DNA of 64,000 bases from an uncultured Collinsella sp. (lineage in GTDB: Bacteria > Actinomycetota > Coriobacteriia > Coriobacteriales > Coriobacteriaceae), in the NCBI GenBank assembly GCA_937989875.1, contig CALKBO010000030.1, positions 94,840 through 158,839 on the forward strand, written 5' to 3'. The notes under the pieces are model-generated. The model was not told the DNA's origin. It searched no databases and saw only the letters and a program-made list of their open reading frames with translations. The position numbers and the translations under genes were made by a program. Positions 19,061 to 28,821 of the stretch are shown here, in pieces (position 1 is the first letter of the stretch; every line of letters begins with the position of its first letter).

Positions 19061-19528
19061 ATGAACAGTGCAAGCGCCAAGCGCATCGACATCATCTCGG
19101 ACACCCACGGCTATCTTTCGCCTGCGCTCCTGGATGAGCTTGAGGGCGCAGACCTGATTATCCACGCCGGCGACCTCACGTCAGAGATGGACTACGAGCA
19201 CCTATGCACCATCGCCCCCGTTCGGGCCGTACTGGGCAACAACGATTACTACCGCGACTACGGCCCCGATGTAGACTGTCTTGCGCTCTTTACCTACGAA
19301 GGCCTTAAATTCGCCGTAGCCCACTACCGCGAAGACCTTCCGGTGGGATCCGTAGACGTAGCCATCAACGGCCACACCCACGTAACCAAAGAAGCCCAAG
19401 TGGGCCGTTGCTTAGTCCTCAACCCGGGCAGCGCCAGCTACCCCAGAGGCACCCGAGGCCCCACCATGGCCAGAATGCTCGTCAAAGACGGCAAGATCCT
19501 AAGCACCAAGTTTATTGACCTAGACTAA
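19061..19528 (+). CDS. YfcE/MJ0936-type metallophosphodiesterase
   Basis: A 155-aa calcineurin-like phosphoesterase. All metal motifs are present: DTHG (Asp14, His16), HAGD, GNND and GHTH, then the LNPGS motif of the YfcE family. It probably hydrolyses phosphodiesters; the physiological substrate is unknown. The start ATG follows GGAAGGGATCCC. Confidence 0.85.
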   Translation: MNSASAKRIDIISDTHGYLSPALLDELEGADLIIHAGDLTSEMDYEHLCTIAPVRAVLGNNDYYRDYGPDVDCLALFTYEGLKFAVAHYREDLPVGSVDVAINGHTHVTKEAQVGRCLVLNPGSASYPRGTRGPTMARMLVKDGKILSTKFIDLD

Positions 19529-19541
19529 CCGCAACAAAAAA

Positions 19542-19567
19542 GGGGGATGCAGATGCGTCCCCCGTTT
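19542..19567 (+). terminator. Terminator of the phosphodiesterase gene
   Basis: Stem GGGGGATGC / GCGTCCCCC around AGAT, followed by GTTT and preceded by six A residues, so it may act on both strands. Confidence 0.75.
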
Positions 19568-19684
19568 CCATTTGAGCCAATGGCCGAGCTTCAACAAGAA
19601 CCTTAGACAACCCCGCCGCGGAGAACGGGGCCGCCGAGCCGCGAAGCGGCGAGCAACAACAACGGCTCGAACAAAGTGACGGCA

Positions 19685-19829
19685 GGGAGGGTCTCCGGGG
19701 CCGGCTGGCGCGGGTTAAGTTTGTCGCGAGTTCCGCACGCAAAGGAAAGCACTTAATGTGCTTTCCGTCTTGCGCAGGACTGTAGAGCAGCAAACTTAAC
19801 CCGCGCCAGCCGGCCCCGGAGACCCTCCC
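19685..19829. repeat. Long perfect foldback with inner hairpin
   Basis: Two 38-nt arms (19685-19722 and 19792-19829) are perfect reverse complements, beginning GGGAGGGTCTCCGGGG. The 69-nt centre contains another hairpin, GGAAAGCAC/GTGCTTTCC (19744-19766). It occupies most of the 409-bp gap 19529-19937, in which I see no gene. A T-run follows near 19850, so an RNA from this region may terminate there. Confidence 0.85.
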
Positions 19830-19861
19830 GGAGGGACCGAAAAATTTTTTCAAAAAAGTTG

Positions 19862-19891
19862 TTGCGCGCCGGACAGACTTCTGTGTATACT
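19862..19891 (+). promoter_or_regulatory. tRNA-Asp promoter
   Basis: TTGCGC, an 18-bp spacer, then TATACT (19886-19891), about 46 bp before the mature tRNA end. Confidence 0.6.
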
Positions 19892-19937
19892 AATCCCCGC
19901 AGCGCACGCGAGCGGAAACAAACGCGAACGTCTGCCT

Positions 19938-20015
<78 letters not shown>

Positions 20016-20023
20016 ACGCAATT

Positions 20024-20051
20024 AAAGCCACGTCTTCGGACGTGGCTTTTT
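20024..20051 (+). terminator. tRNA-Asp terminator
   Basis: Perfect stem AAAGCCACGTC / GACGTGGCTTT with TTCG tetraloop and a T-run. Confidence 0.9.
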
Positions 20052-20185
20052 GCGTTTGATGCACTTTGTTTCGATAGAACGATCGCCCTAGTGCATCTTC
20101 GCCCAGAATCCCCGCGCCTTCGGGAACGCGAGTAAAATCTAATAAGTATATCTGTCTGAACAACAGCTTTGTTGCGCAACACCTG

Positions 20186-20296
20186 TTCAACGAGACAGGG
20201 GGTTAGGTTATACTAAATTGCACTGTAGGCCGCATTTGATGCATTTCGCTCCAAGCGCGGCGCTCAGTGGATATCCGATTTACTATTTGGATATCC
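20186..20296 (+). promoter_or_regulatory. Rrf2 gene promoter and repeated GGATATCC sites in its leader
   Basis: TTCAAC, 17-bp spacer and TATACT (20209-20214) give a plausible promoter about 160 bp before the gene. In the leader two GGATATCC octamers (20269-20276 and 20289-20296) stand exactly 20 bp apart. They may be autoregulatory sites; the rest of the 358-bp gap 20016-20373 shows nothing else. Confidence 0.4.
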
Positions 20297-20373
20297 TGCG
20301 GTCATTTAGCGTCTCGACACAAGCTCGGCCCCGGAGCTCGTTCGAGCTGTTCGTATTCCTTGAAAGGGGAAAA

Positions 20374-20859
20374 ATGGACATATCGAGGAAGACTGATTAC
20401 GCCCTTCGTATGCTGGCGATGCTTGCCGAGGATCCGGAGTGCTTACTTTCTGTTCGCACCGCTGCCGAAGAGGTCAATGTTCCGTATTCGTTTGCCCGCT
20501 CGATTCAGCACGGTTTGGTCCAGGCCGGTATTGTGGAGAGCCTGCGTGGCGTCCACGGTGGCATGCGTCTCAAGGTCAGTCCGGACGACGTCACTATCCG
20601 CCAGGTCGTCGAGGCCGTTCAGGGCCCTATGGTTATGAACGACTGCACCGCCCCCGATGGTGACTGTGCGCGCATGGGCGCGTGCTGCTATCATCCCCTG
20701 TGGGCCGGAGCCCAGGCGTTGATGCGCGACTACCTCGATTCCGTTTCGCTCGGCGATATCGTCGCCCATCGCCAGTTTCCGGCTGTCGATCCCAAGTTCG
20801 CCGATCGCGATGCGTTTCCCGAGTACGCTGCCTGCGCGTACGCTTGCCGGGAGGAATAG
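20374..20859 (+). CDS. Rrf2-family transcriptional regulator
   Basis: A 161-aa regulator with an N-terminal winged helix (MDISRKTDYALRMLAMLAED, then VPYSFARSIQHGLVQAGIV) and a cysteine-rich segment, DCTAPDGDCARMGACCYHP, that could bind an iron-sulfur cluster as in IscR/NsrR. Start at ATG 20374 behind GAAAGGGG; the open frame extends much further upstream without Rrf2 homology. Further Cys residues sit at the C-terminus (YAACAYACREE). A role in iron-sulfur, nitrosative or cysteine control is possible; context does not decide. Confidence 0.85.
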   Translation: MDISRKTDYALRMLAMLAEDPECLLSVRTAAEEVNVPYSFARSIQHGLVQAGIVESLRGVHGGMRLKVSPDDVTIRQVVEAVQGPMVMNDCTAPDGDCARMGACCYHPLWAGAQALMRDYLDSVSLGDIVAHRQFPAVDPKFADRDAFPEYAACAYACREE

Positions 20860-20880
20860 CGCCGCATAAGGAGTATAGCT

Positions 20881-21786
20881 ATGATTCAGGACCCCTTTCG
20901 TTCGATGATTCGTTCGGAAGGGGTCTTGCGTTATCGCGACCTTCCGTGGCGCCGAACGCGCGACCCGTATATCATCTGGCTCTCCGAGGTCATGCTGCAG
21001 CAGACGCAGGTGCCGCGCGTGGAGACGCGTATGCCGGCGTGGCTCGATCGCTTTCCGACTGTTCAGGCGCTCGCTCAGGCTGTCCCTTCCGATGTCTTGG
21101 ATGCGTGGCAGGGGATGGGCTATAATCGCCGCGCCTTGGCGCTTCACAGGGCTGCACAGTGCGTTGTAGAGGACTGGGATGGGGAGTTTCCGCGCGAGAC
21201 GCGTGACTTGGTCGCTCTGCCCGGCATTGGCCCGGCAACGGCGCAGGGCATCCGTTCGTTTGCATTCGATCTTCCGGGCGTGTATTTGGAGACCAATGTG
21301 CGCACGGTCTTTTTGCATCATTTCTTTCCCGATGTGCCGGCCGTTCCCGATCGCGAACTGGTGCCGCTGATCCAAGCTGCCTGTCCGGCGGCCCCCGGTG
21401 CGGCGGCGGACGAGATCGCGCCCTTTGCCGCGCCTCAAGACGATGCCGACACGCCGCGCGCGTGGTATTACGCATTGCTGGATTACGGCGCGTATCTTAA
21501 AAAGACACTGCCCAATCCGTCCAGGCGGTCGGCGGGCTATAGTCGTCAGTCCAAGTTTGAGGGCTCGCGCCGCCAAAAGCGCGCGCATATCGTGCGTATG
21601 TTGTTGGCAGCGCGCGATGGGCAGCCGGCGGGGATTACGCTTGCTGATGCCGTGGTGGGCGTTAACGAGATGGAAGCGGCAGCCGGTCGCGGGCCGGTCG
21701 AGTGCGACTTGATCGCGGGCATTCTAGCTGACCTGGAGCGCGAGGGCTTTTGCCGAGCCGAGGGCGATTGCTGGTTGAGTGTGTAG
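20881..21786 (+). CDS. MutY-like HhH-GPD DNA glycosylase without iron-sulfur cluster
   Basis: A 301-aa glycosylase. The conserved SEVMLQQTQVPRV with Glu36 and the helix-hairpin-helix LPGIGPATAQGI (113-124) identify the A/G-specific adenine glycosylase group. Two key features are altered: the catalytic aspartate position of the DGNV motif reads ETNV (Glu137), and the C-terminal C-x6-C-x2-C-x5-C cluster is absent, with a basic stretch instead. It may remove adenine opposite 8-oxoguanine like known cluster-less MutY proteins, or have another mismatch substrate. The nearby nth gene (28822) keeps its cluster. Confidence 0.75.
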   Translation: MIQDPFRSMIRSEGVLRYRDLPWRRTRDPYIIWLSEVMLQQTQVPRVETRMPAWLDRFPTVQALAQAVPSDVLDAWQGMGYNRRALALHRAAQCVVEDWDGEFPRETRDLVALPGIGPATAQGIRSFAFDLPGVYLETNVRTVFLHHFFPDVPAVPDRELVPLIQAACPAAPGAAADEIAPFAAPQDDADTPRAWYYALLDYGAYLKKTLPNPSRRSAGYSRQSKFEGSRRQKRAHIVRMLLAARDGQPAGITLADAVVGVNEMEAAAGRGPVECDLIAGILADLEREGFCRAEGDCWLSV

Positions 21787-21900
21787 CCCGCTCAAATCTG
21801 AAGAACGGGATTGTAAGGTTTAAATTCGCGGCTTGAGGGCATCCTAAAAACAAGGTCGCTCAAAGCCTATGGGCGGCACGTGTTGAAGGGAAGTACACCT

Positions 21901-22440
21901 ATGGATTTTGAGAACTCTCAGACCAAGAAGAACCTCGAGACTGCTTTTGCCGGTGAGTCCCAGGCACACACCAAGTATCGCTACTATGCCTCCAAGGCCA
22001 AAAAGGACGGCTACGTTCAGATCTCGAATATCTTTGCCGAGACGGCGGGCAACGAGTCCGAGCACGCCAAGCTGTGGTTTAAGTATCTGCACGACGGCGC
22101 CGTTCCGGGCACTCTGGACAACCTGCGTGACGCCGCCGCGGGCGAGAACTACGAGTGGACCACGATGTACGACGAGTTCGCCAAGACCGCCGAGGAGGAG
22201 GGCTTTGCCGAGATCGCCGAGAAGTTCCGTGGCGTCGCCGCCGTCGAGAAGGCCCACGAGGAGCGCTACAACAAACTCGTCGAGCGCATCGAGTCGGGCG
22301 AGGTGTTTGAGCGTGAGGGCGTGAAGGTATGGAAGTGCCTGAACTGCGGGCACCTGCACGTTGGTGCCGAGGCGCCTGAGGTGTGCCCGGTGTGTAACCA
22401 CCCGAAGGCGTACTTTGAGGAGCAGGTGGTGAACTACTAG
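21901..22440 (+). CDS. rbr: Rubrerythrin
   Basis: A 179-aa peroxide-scavenging di-iron protein of anaerobes. The N-terminal four-helix ferritin-like domain has the metal-binding Glu and ExxH pattern (FAGESQAHTKY, ETAGNESEHAKLW, AAVEKAHEERY). The C-terminal rubredoxin domain carries C-x2-C twice (WKCLNCG and CPVCNHP). Start at ATG 21901 behind GAAGGGAAG; an upstream in-frame codon at 21880 is less well placed. It would reduce hydrogen peroxide to water with electrons from a reductase encoded elsewhere. Confidence 0.95.
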   Translation: MDFENSQTKKNLETAFAGESQAHTKYRYYASKAKKDGYVQISNIFAETAGNESEHAKLWFKYLHDGAVPGTLDNLRDAAAGENYEWTTMYDEFAKTAEEEGFAEIAEKFRGVAAVEKAHEERYNKLVERIESGEVFEREGVKVWKCLNCGHLHVGAEAPEVCPVCNHPKAYFEEQVVNY

Positions 22441-22461
22441 CGCTTGGCGCTAGCGTGAGCT

Positions 22462-22627
22462 GGGCCGGGAGGGCCGGTCTACCTTCCCTCCTCGCTCACG
22501 GCTTCGCAGGGTCGCGTTGAGGGAAGGTAGACCGGCCCTCCCGGCCCGCTTTGGGTCGTCGCGTGCTCGCTACGGAAAAGCTGATAAAAAAGTTTGTGTG
22601 CCGCCCCTTATGGGGCGGCACGTTTTT
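22462..22627. repeat. Foldback element family D, copy 1
   Basis: Perfect 29-nt arms (22462-22490 and 22519-22547) enclose a 28-nt loop containing TCGCTCACGGCTTCGCAGG. A 50-nt tail starting GGGTCGTCGCGTGC follows, ending in the terminator GTGCCGCCCC-TTAT-GGGGCGGCAC plus T-run (22598-22627). Loop and tail match copy 2 at 23365, but the stem sequence does not. Confidence 0.8.
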
Positions 22628-22712
22628 GTGGGGGCCGGTTGGGGCGGTGACGTTGCTTAGAGGGTACACTGGGTAGCGTTGGCTATTCGTTTCCTCTTGT
22701 GAGGTGTTGGTT

Positions 22713-23345
22713 ATGGGTAAGAAGTCTCGGGCTCGGGTTGCTGCGGCGGGAACTCGCAAGGATCCTGGTCGTCGGGTTGCCGAGGGTAAAAAGGCCGATC
22801 GTGCCGAGAAGGACAAGAAAGTCGGCGCGCATGCTCATCCTGAGTGGGCGCCTCATTTGAATTCGGCTAGTGAGGATTTGACTGCCAAGTTGTTTACTCT
22901 GGTCGAGGTAATTTTGGGCGTGGTGCCCCTTGTGGTTATCGGTTTATTCTTGGCTTCGAAGGACGCCACGAGTGTCGATAAACTCACCGAGGTCTTTTCG
23001 CAGGACCCCTCGATGGTGGTCTCGTTTATTTCTGCGTGCTTGCAGCCGTTTGTGGCGTACATGCTGTATATGGTCTACCGCAAATACTGCGAGGGTGATG
23101 CGGGCTTTGCCGCCGGTAACCTGATCGGTCTTTTGTGCTCCGAGATCCTACTGCTCAATATCCCGGGCGTCATCGGTATGGGCATCTTGCTGTGGCGTGT
23201 TTGGCGCAACGTCGCCCCGCACTTTGAGAGCTGGTTGTTTGAACGCCGTGCAATGGGCGTGCTGGCAGACATCGCGGGCTCGCTCGTGATTCTAGCCTTG
23301 GCGTTTATGTGCGCCACCGCCACCCGAGGTCTCGCGGGCATCTAA
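22713..23345 (+). CDS. Small polytopic membrane protein, unknown function
   Basis: I do not recognise this 210-aa protein. It opens with a very basic 40-residue segment (GKKSRARVAAAGTRKD onward), followed by about four hydrophobic segments, for example LVEVILGVVPLVVIGLFLA and VVSFISACLQPFVAYMLYM. ATG 22713 follows GTGAGGTG. It is flanked in direct orientation by two copies of foldback family D, each ending in a terminator, so it forms an isolated cassette of about 900 bp. Confidence 0.65.
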   Translation: MGKKSRARVAAAGTRKDPGRRVAEGKKADRAEKDKKVGAHAHPEWAPHLNSASEDLTAKLFTLVEVILGVVPLVVIGLFLASKDATSVDKLTEVFSQDPSMVVSFISACLQPFVAYMLYMVYRKYCEGDAGFAAGNLIGLLCSEILLLNIPGVIGMGILLWRVWRNVAPHFESWLFERRAMGVLADIAGSLVILALAFMCATATRGLAGI

Positions 23346-23364
23346 AGCTGCCTCCACCGACTGC

Positions 23365-23531
23365 GGAGCACGGGGCGGGGAAACACCTTTCCCTCTCGCT
23401 CACGGCTGCGCAGGTCGCGCGAGGTAAAGGTGTTTCCCTACCCTGTGCTCCGGCTTCGGGTCGTCGCGTGCTTGCTACTGAAAAACTGATAAGAAGTTAG
23501 CGTGCCGCCCCTTTTGGGGCGGCACGTTTTT
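23365..23531. repeat. Foldback element family D, copy 2
   Basis: Arms 23365-23395 and 23421-23451 pair over 31 positions with two mismatches and two G-T pairs. The loop again holds TCGCTCACGGCTGCGCAGG, and the tail GGGTCGTCGCGTGC leads to the terminator GTGCCGCCCC-TTTT-GGGGCGGCAC (23502-23531). The remaining 253 bp up to 23784 show nothing I can support except a Shine-Dalgarno at their end. Confidence 0.8.
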
Positions 23532-23784
23532 GTATGGGGTCCCTGTCTTTACAATTTCCGTCAAGCTTTTGGTTAGATTTTGGTCAGTTGGCGTAAGGGT
23601 GGAAGGCCAAAAGATTGCTGACGAAAAAAGCTCAGAGAAAGTGCTGGTAGGGGAGTTGTTGAGCTTTTCGACAGCTTTTGAGCAAAAGAAACTTTGTGGC
23701 TATTGCCGGCGATTGCGTTGTCGCGGTCATGGCGGTGCGGGATGCTGGTCGTAAGCGTCGAATGCTCCGATTTTGGAGGCCAGC

Positions 23785-24207
23785 ATGGATCTGTTTCTTG
23801 AGATTCCGCAGCAACAAGCTGAGCGCATGCTGCGTCAGCAGCAACGACTCATGGAGATGCAAATGCAGGGGGCGGCAGCCCAGCCCCCTGCGCAAAATGC
23901 CACGCCTGTGGTTTCGCCTGCGGGCGAATCGGCACCAGAGGCCTATTCCGTACAGCAAGATTCATATGCGCAGGAGCTCGCGTTCGACAAGCGTCGTGCG
24001 CGTCGTCGCCGCGTGGGCCAGCGCCTGCGCACATTGGCGATGATCGTGCTCATCCCGCTGGGGCTTGCGGTCATCTTTCTGGCGTCGTATGCCCTCACGT
24101 GCATCCTCAACGGCGCATCGCCCAACGAGGTGCTCCAACATCTAGCGGCCCTGGGCCAGCGCCTAGGCGACGTCATAACAACCATCCGCACCGGCTGGGA
24201 GAGCTAG
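23785..24207 (+). CDS. Single-span membrane protein, unknown function
   Basis: A 140-aa protein I do not recognise. A Gln/Met-rich helical start (QQQAERMLRQQQRLMEMQM) is followed by a Pro/Ala-rich linker, a basic patch FDKRRARRRRVGQRLR, one membrane segment (about 84-107) and a short tail. Basic residues before the span predict a cytoplasmic N-terminus. ATG 23785 follows GGAGG at good spacing. Confidence 0.55.
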   Translation: MDLFLEIPQQQAERMLRQQQRLMEMQMQGAAAQPPAQNATPVVSPAGESAPEAYSVQQDSYAQELAFDKRRARRRRVGQRLRTLAMIVLIPLGLAVIFLASYALTCILNGASPNEVLQHLAALGQRLGDVITTIRTGWES

Positions 24208-24330
24208 CGTTTGTAACATTAGGACTTCTAGGGTGTAGGGATTATCGCCACGAGCGGAATTCTTGCATCCTGTTGGTCCTGTCGTGCGACTGAATAGTAT
24301 TATTGAAGTTGAATAATAATAGGATTTGTT

Positions 24331-24861
24331 ATGTATAAGCAGGATTTAGAGCAGACTCTGTTGGGCATTGACGAAGAGGCAGAGCTGGAAATAGGTCCAA
24401 GAGACGACAGGCCGAGCGTTGTATTGGTGGGAGGAAGCGCCTTCATGCTAAACGATGTGACGAATCGTTCGGTTACACATGACATCGATGTGTTTGAGGC
24501 GGACAGGTGCCTCCGCGAGATCATAGCTCGATACCCCGAGGTGAATGGTATGGCGGTGGCATATTGTAATCAGATGCCATTCAATTACGAAGATCGTTTG
24601 ATCCCCTTGGATATTGGGGCGCGTTTTATCAGGTACTTTACGCCATCCTTGGAGGATCTGGCGGTAATGAAGCTCTATGCCTTCCGTCCGAACGACATCA
24701 TCGATCTTCATAGTCAGGCATTCGTCGACCGACTTGATTGGGGGCTGCTCGAACGGCTTATATTCGACGAGGGAGAAGCACTGGCGTCGTCGCCTTCGGA
24801 GCGGAGTTATCAAGAGATGGTCTGTGCATACAGGCAATACAAAAAGGAGGTGCTCGGTTGA
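24331..24861 (+). CDS. DUF6036-like nucleotidyltransferase, possible toxin
   Basis: A 176-aa protein with the minimal nucleotidyltransferase pattern: VLVGGSAFML followed by THDIDVF, with a further acidic residue in IPLDIGARF. This resembles DUF6036/AbiEii-type enzymes. Its TGA overlaps the TTG start of the next gene, so the two are coupled. The region is visibly less GC-rich than the neighbours. A toxin-antitoxin or abortive-infection role is inferred from the pairing and base composition. Confidence 0.6.
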   Translation: MYKQDLEQTLLGIDEEAELEIGPRDDRPSVVLVGGSAFMLNDVTNRSVTHDIDVFEADRCLREIIARYPEVNGMAVAYCNQMPFNYEDRLIPLDIGARFIRYFTPSLEDLAVMKLYAFRPNDIIDLHSQAFVDRLDWGLLERLIFDEGEALASSPSERSYQEMVCAYRQYKKEVLG

Positions 24862-25421
24862 ATCTGACCTTTGAGGGATTCTTAAAAGGCTATTGCCGAG
24901 AGCTATCCGGACAGCAGTCGCTGAGTTTTAGAAAACTGGTTGAGCAGGCGACGACGGCTGCGCCGCGCGTGGCGGAGCCTCTGTTTTTGCTCGCTTTGGC
25001 GCAAGGAAAAGCTGAATACGTTCTGGGCTTATCCGAGGGCTCGTGGATGGAAGAGGATTACCGAGGCGTTTTGTCCTTGTACGATCAAGCGGGTAGCATG
25101 GCGTCTCTATGCGCCAAAAGTGAACTCCCTAACCGTTATGCCAACGTTTGGCGTGCGTATAGAGCGGTGAAGGAAAAGCCGGCGGTCGACAGAAGGGTGA
25201 ACGCCCTGATGAGAAAGAAAACGCTGGAAGCATTGGAGGAATCGGGCGAAACGCGCTATGGCCTCTGCCGTGCTCTGCGCCTGAATAAGGGAAACGTTTA
25301 CGCATACTTAGCCGGTGATGACTCAAAGGTGAGCAGGAAGACGGCGCGCCGCATTATGGAATATGCGGAGGAGAGGGGCGCCCAAGAAGGGGCCGGGCGC
25401 CCGGTGTGTGTGGCGGGGTAA
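24858..25421 (+). CDS. HTH-containing partner of the nucleotidyltransferase, possible antitoxin
   Basis: A 187-aa protein starting at TTG 24858 behind a near-perfect AAAGGAGGTG, overlapping the previous stop by 4 bp. Residues up to about 120 look helical with no recognised domain. The C-terminus TRYGLCRALRLNKGNVYAYLAGDDSKVSRKTARRI reads like an Xre-type helix-turn-helix, split here by me at TRYGLCRALR and NKGNVYAYLA. It could be the DNA-binding antitoxin that represses this two-gene unit. Confidence 0.55.
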   Translation: MNLTFEGFLKGYCRELSGQQSLSFRKLVEQATTAAPRVAEPLFLLALAQGKAEYVLGLSEGSWMEEDYRGVLSLYDQAGSMASLCAKSELPNRYANVWRAYRAVKEKPAVDRRVNALMRKKTLEALEESGETRYGLCRALRLNKGNVYAYLAGDDSKVSRKTARRIMEYAEERGAQEGAGRPVCVAG

Positions 25422-25472
25422 GATTGATCGCGGTTTTGATTGGTGCTCGATTGGGTTTGTTGGGCGGAGATT

Positions 25473-26828
25473 ATGTCTGCTATTGATATTGTGCTTGTTG
25501 CGATCGCCTTGGTGGCGGTGGGGGTTGCTGCGGCTTGCGCCCTTCAGCTCAAGAGCCTGCGTGCCGAGTTGCGGGAGCGTGGCGACGGTGGCGCGGAAAC
25601 GCTGGCAGCACTCGAGCAGGCCAACAACGCGCTCGATGCCCTGAACGTCGCGCTGGCCGAAACCCGCCGCACGGCCAATGCCATCGCGCAGCAGCAGACG
25701 ACCGATGCGGCCGTGGAGCAGCAACGTTACCTGACCATCGCACGCGAGTTCTCGCAAGCTGGTGACCGGATGGATGACCTGCGCCGCGAGACGGCCCAAC
25801 AGCTCGGCGCCAATCGCGAGGGCATCGAGCATCGCCTGGACAAGGTGCGCGAGACGGTCGATGCTCAGCTGGGCGCCATCCGCAAAGACAACAACGTGCA
25901 GCTCGATCAAATGCGCGCAACGGTGGACGAGAAACTCTCTCGCACGCTCAACGACCGCCTGTCGGCATCGTTTAAGCAGGTGAGCGACCAGCTCGAGGCC
26001 GTGTACAAGGGCCTGGGCGACATGCAATCCATCGCCACCGGCGTGGGCGATCTTAAGCGCGTGCTGGGCAACGTGAAGGCGCGCGGTATTTTGGGCGAGG
26101 TGCAGCTGGGTGCAATTCTGGCGGACATCCTTACACCCGACCAGTATCTGGAAAACGTCGCCACCAAGCCCGGCGCCTCGGAGCGCGTTGAGTTTGCCGT
26201 CAAGCTGCCGGTGGACGAGGGCGACCCCGTGCTGCTGCCGATTGACTCCAAGTTTCCGGGCGACGCGTACGAGCACTTGCTCGACGCGCAGGAGTCGGGC
26301 GATGCGGAGACCGTGGTGGCTGCGCGCAAGACGCTCGACACCATGGTCAAGCGCGAGGCCAAGGACATCTGCGAAAAGTACCTGAGTGTGCCGGCAACGA
26401 CCAACTTTGGCATTATGTTCGTTCCGTTTGAGGGACTGTACGCCGAGGTCGTCAGCCGCCCCGGGCTTATCGAGACCCTGGGCCGCGACTATCACGTCAA
26501 CGTTGCCGGCCCCAGCACCATGGCGGCCATCCTCAACAGTCTGCAGATGAGCTACCAGACGTTTAAGTTGCAAAAACGCACCGATGACGTGCTGCGCGTG
26601 CTCTCCGCCGTCAAGGCCGAGCTGCCGCGCTATCAAAAGGCGCTGCGCCGCGCCCAACAGCAGATCGAGACCGCAGGAAAGACGGTCGAGGGCATCATCA
26701 CCACGCGCACCAACGTCATGGAGCGCAAGCTCAAGGACATCGACGCGCTGGAAGACGCCGACCAAGCCGATGAGATCTTGGGACTCACGCCCGCGGGCCT
26801 TCCCGCAGACCAAGAAGACGAGGACTAA
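25473..26828 (+). CDS. rmuC: DNA recombination protein RmuC
   Basis: A 451-aa protein: an N-terminal membrane segment (about 3-25), a long coiled coil to about residue 190, then the RmuC nuclease-like domain with GILGEVQLGAILADIL and the PIDSKFPGDAYE motif holding the Asp and Lys expected in a PD-(D/E)xK fold. It limits inversions at repeats during recombination in E. coli. ATG 25473 gives the start MSAIDIVLVAI. The abundance of inverted repeats in this window makes this protein relevant, though that is only an association. Confidence 0.9.
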   Translation: MSAIDIVLVAIALVAVGVAAACALQLKSLRAELRERGDGGAETLAALEQANNALDALNVALAETRRTANAIAQQQTTDAAVEQQRYLTIAREFSQAGDRMDDLRRETAQQLGANREGIEHRLDKVRETVDAQLGAIRKDNNVQLDQMRATVDEKLSRTLNDRLSASFKQVSDQLEAVYKGLGDMQSIATGVGDLKRVLGNVKARGILGEVQLGAILADILTPDQYLENVATKPGASERVEFAVKLPVDEGDPVLLPIDSKFPGDAYEHLLDAQESGDAETVVAARKTLDTMVKREAKDICEKYLSVPATTNFGIMFVPFEGLYAEVVSRPGLIETLGRDYHVNVAGPSTMAAILNSLQMSYQTFKLQKRTDDVLRVLSAVKAELPRYQKALRRAQQQIETAGKTVEGIITTRTNVMERKLKDIDALEDADQADEILGLTPAGLPADQEDED

Positions 26829-26841
26829 TTGCAACAAGACG

Positions 26842-26880
26842 GCGGGGCGCCGGCGTAAACGCGGGTGCCCCGCTGCTTTT
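26842..26880 (+). terminator. rmuC terminator
   Basis: GCGGGGCGCC pairs with GGTGCCCCGC (one G-T pair), followed by TGCTTTT. Confidence 0.7.
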
Positions 26881-26955
26881 CGCATCGCGCTTGCCTGAAG
26901 CGTGCTCCAATGTGCAACAATGGCGTTTCGCCCTATCAGATGCGAAAGGAAGCCC

Positions 26956-28758
<1,803 letters not shown>

Positions 28759-28821
28759 GCGTTTCGGACGTGGGACAATTGTGCCCATAAGTTTATTGTG
28801 CCGTTGAGCCGAGGAGCCGTT

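Noticed and set aside
19570..19860. Third copy of foldback family D
   Set aside because: It has a long foldback stem, but neither the conserved loop nor the tail and terminator of family D.
23530..23754. Small plus-strand open frame between family D copy 2 and the next gene
   Set aside because: No ribosome-binding site, no homology, and it begins in the terminator of the repeat.
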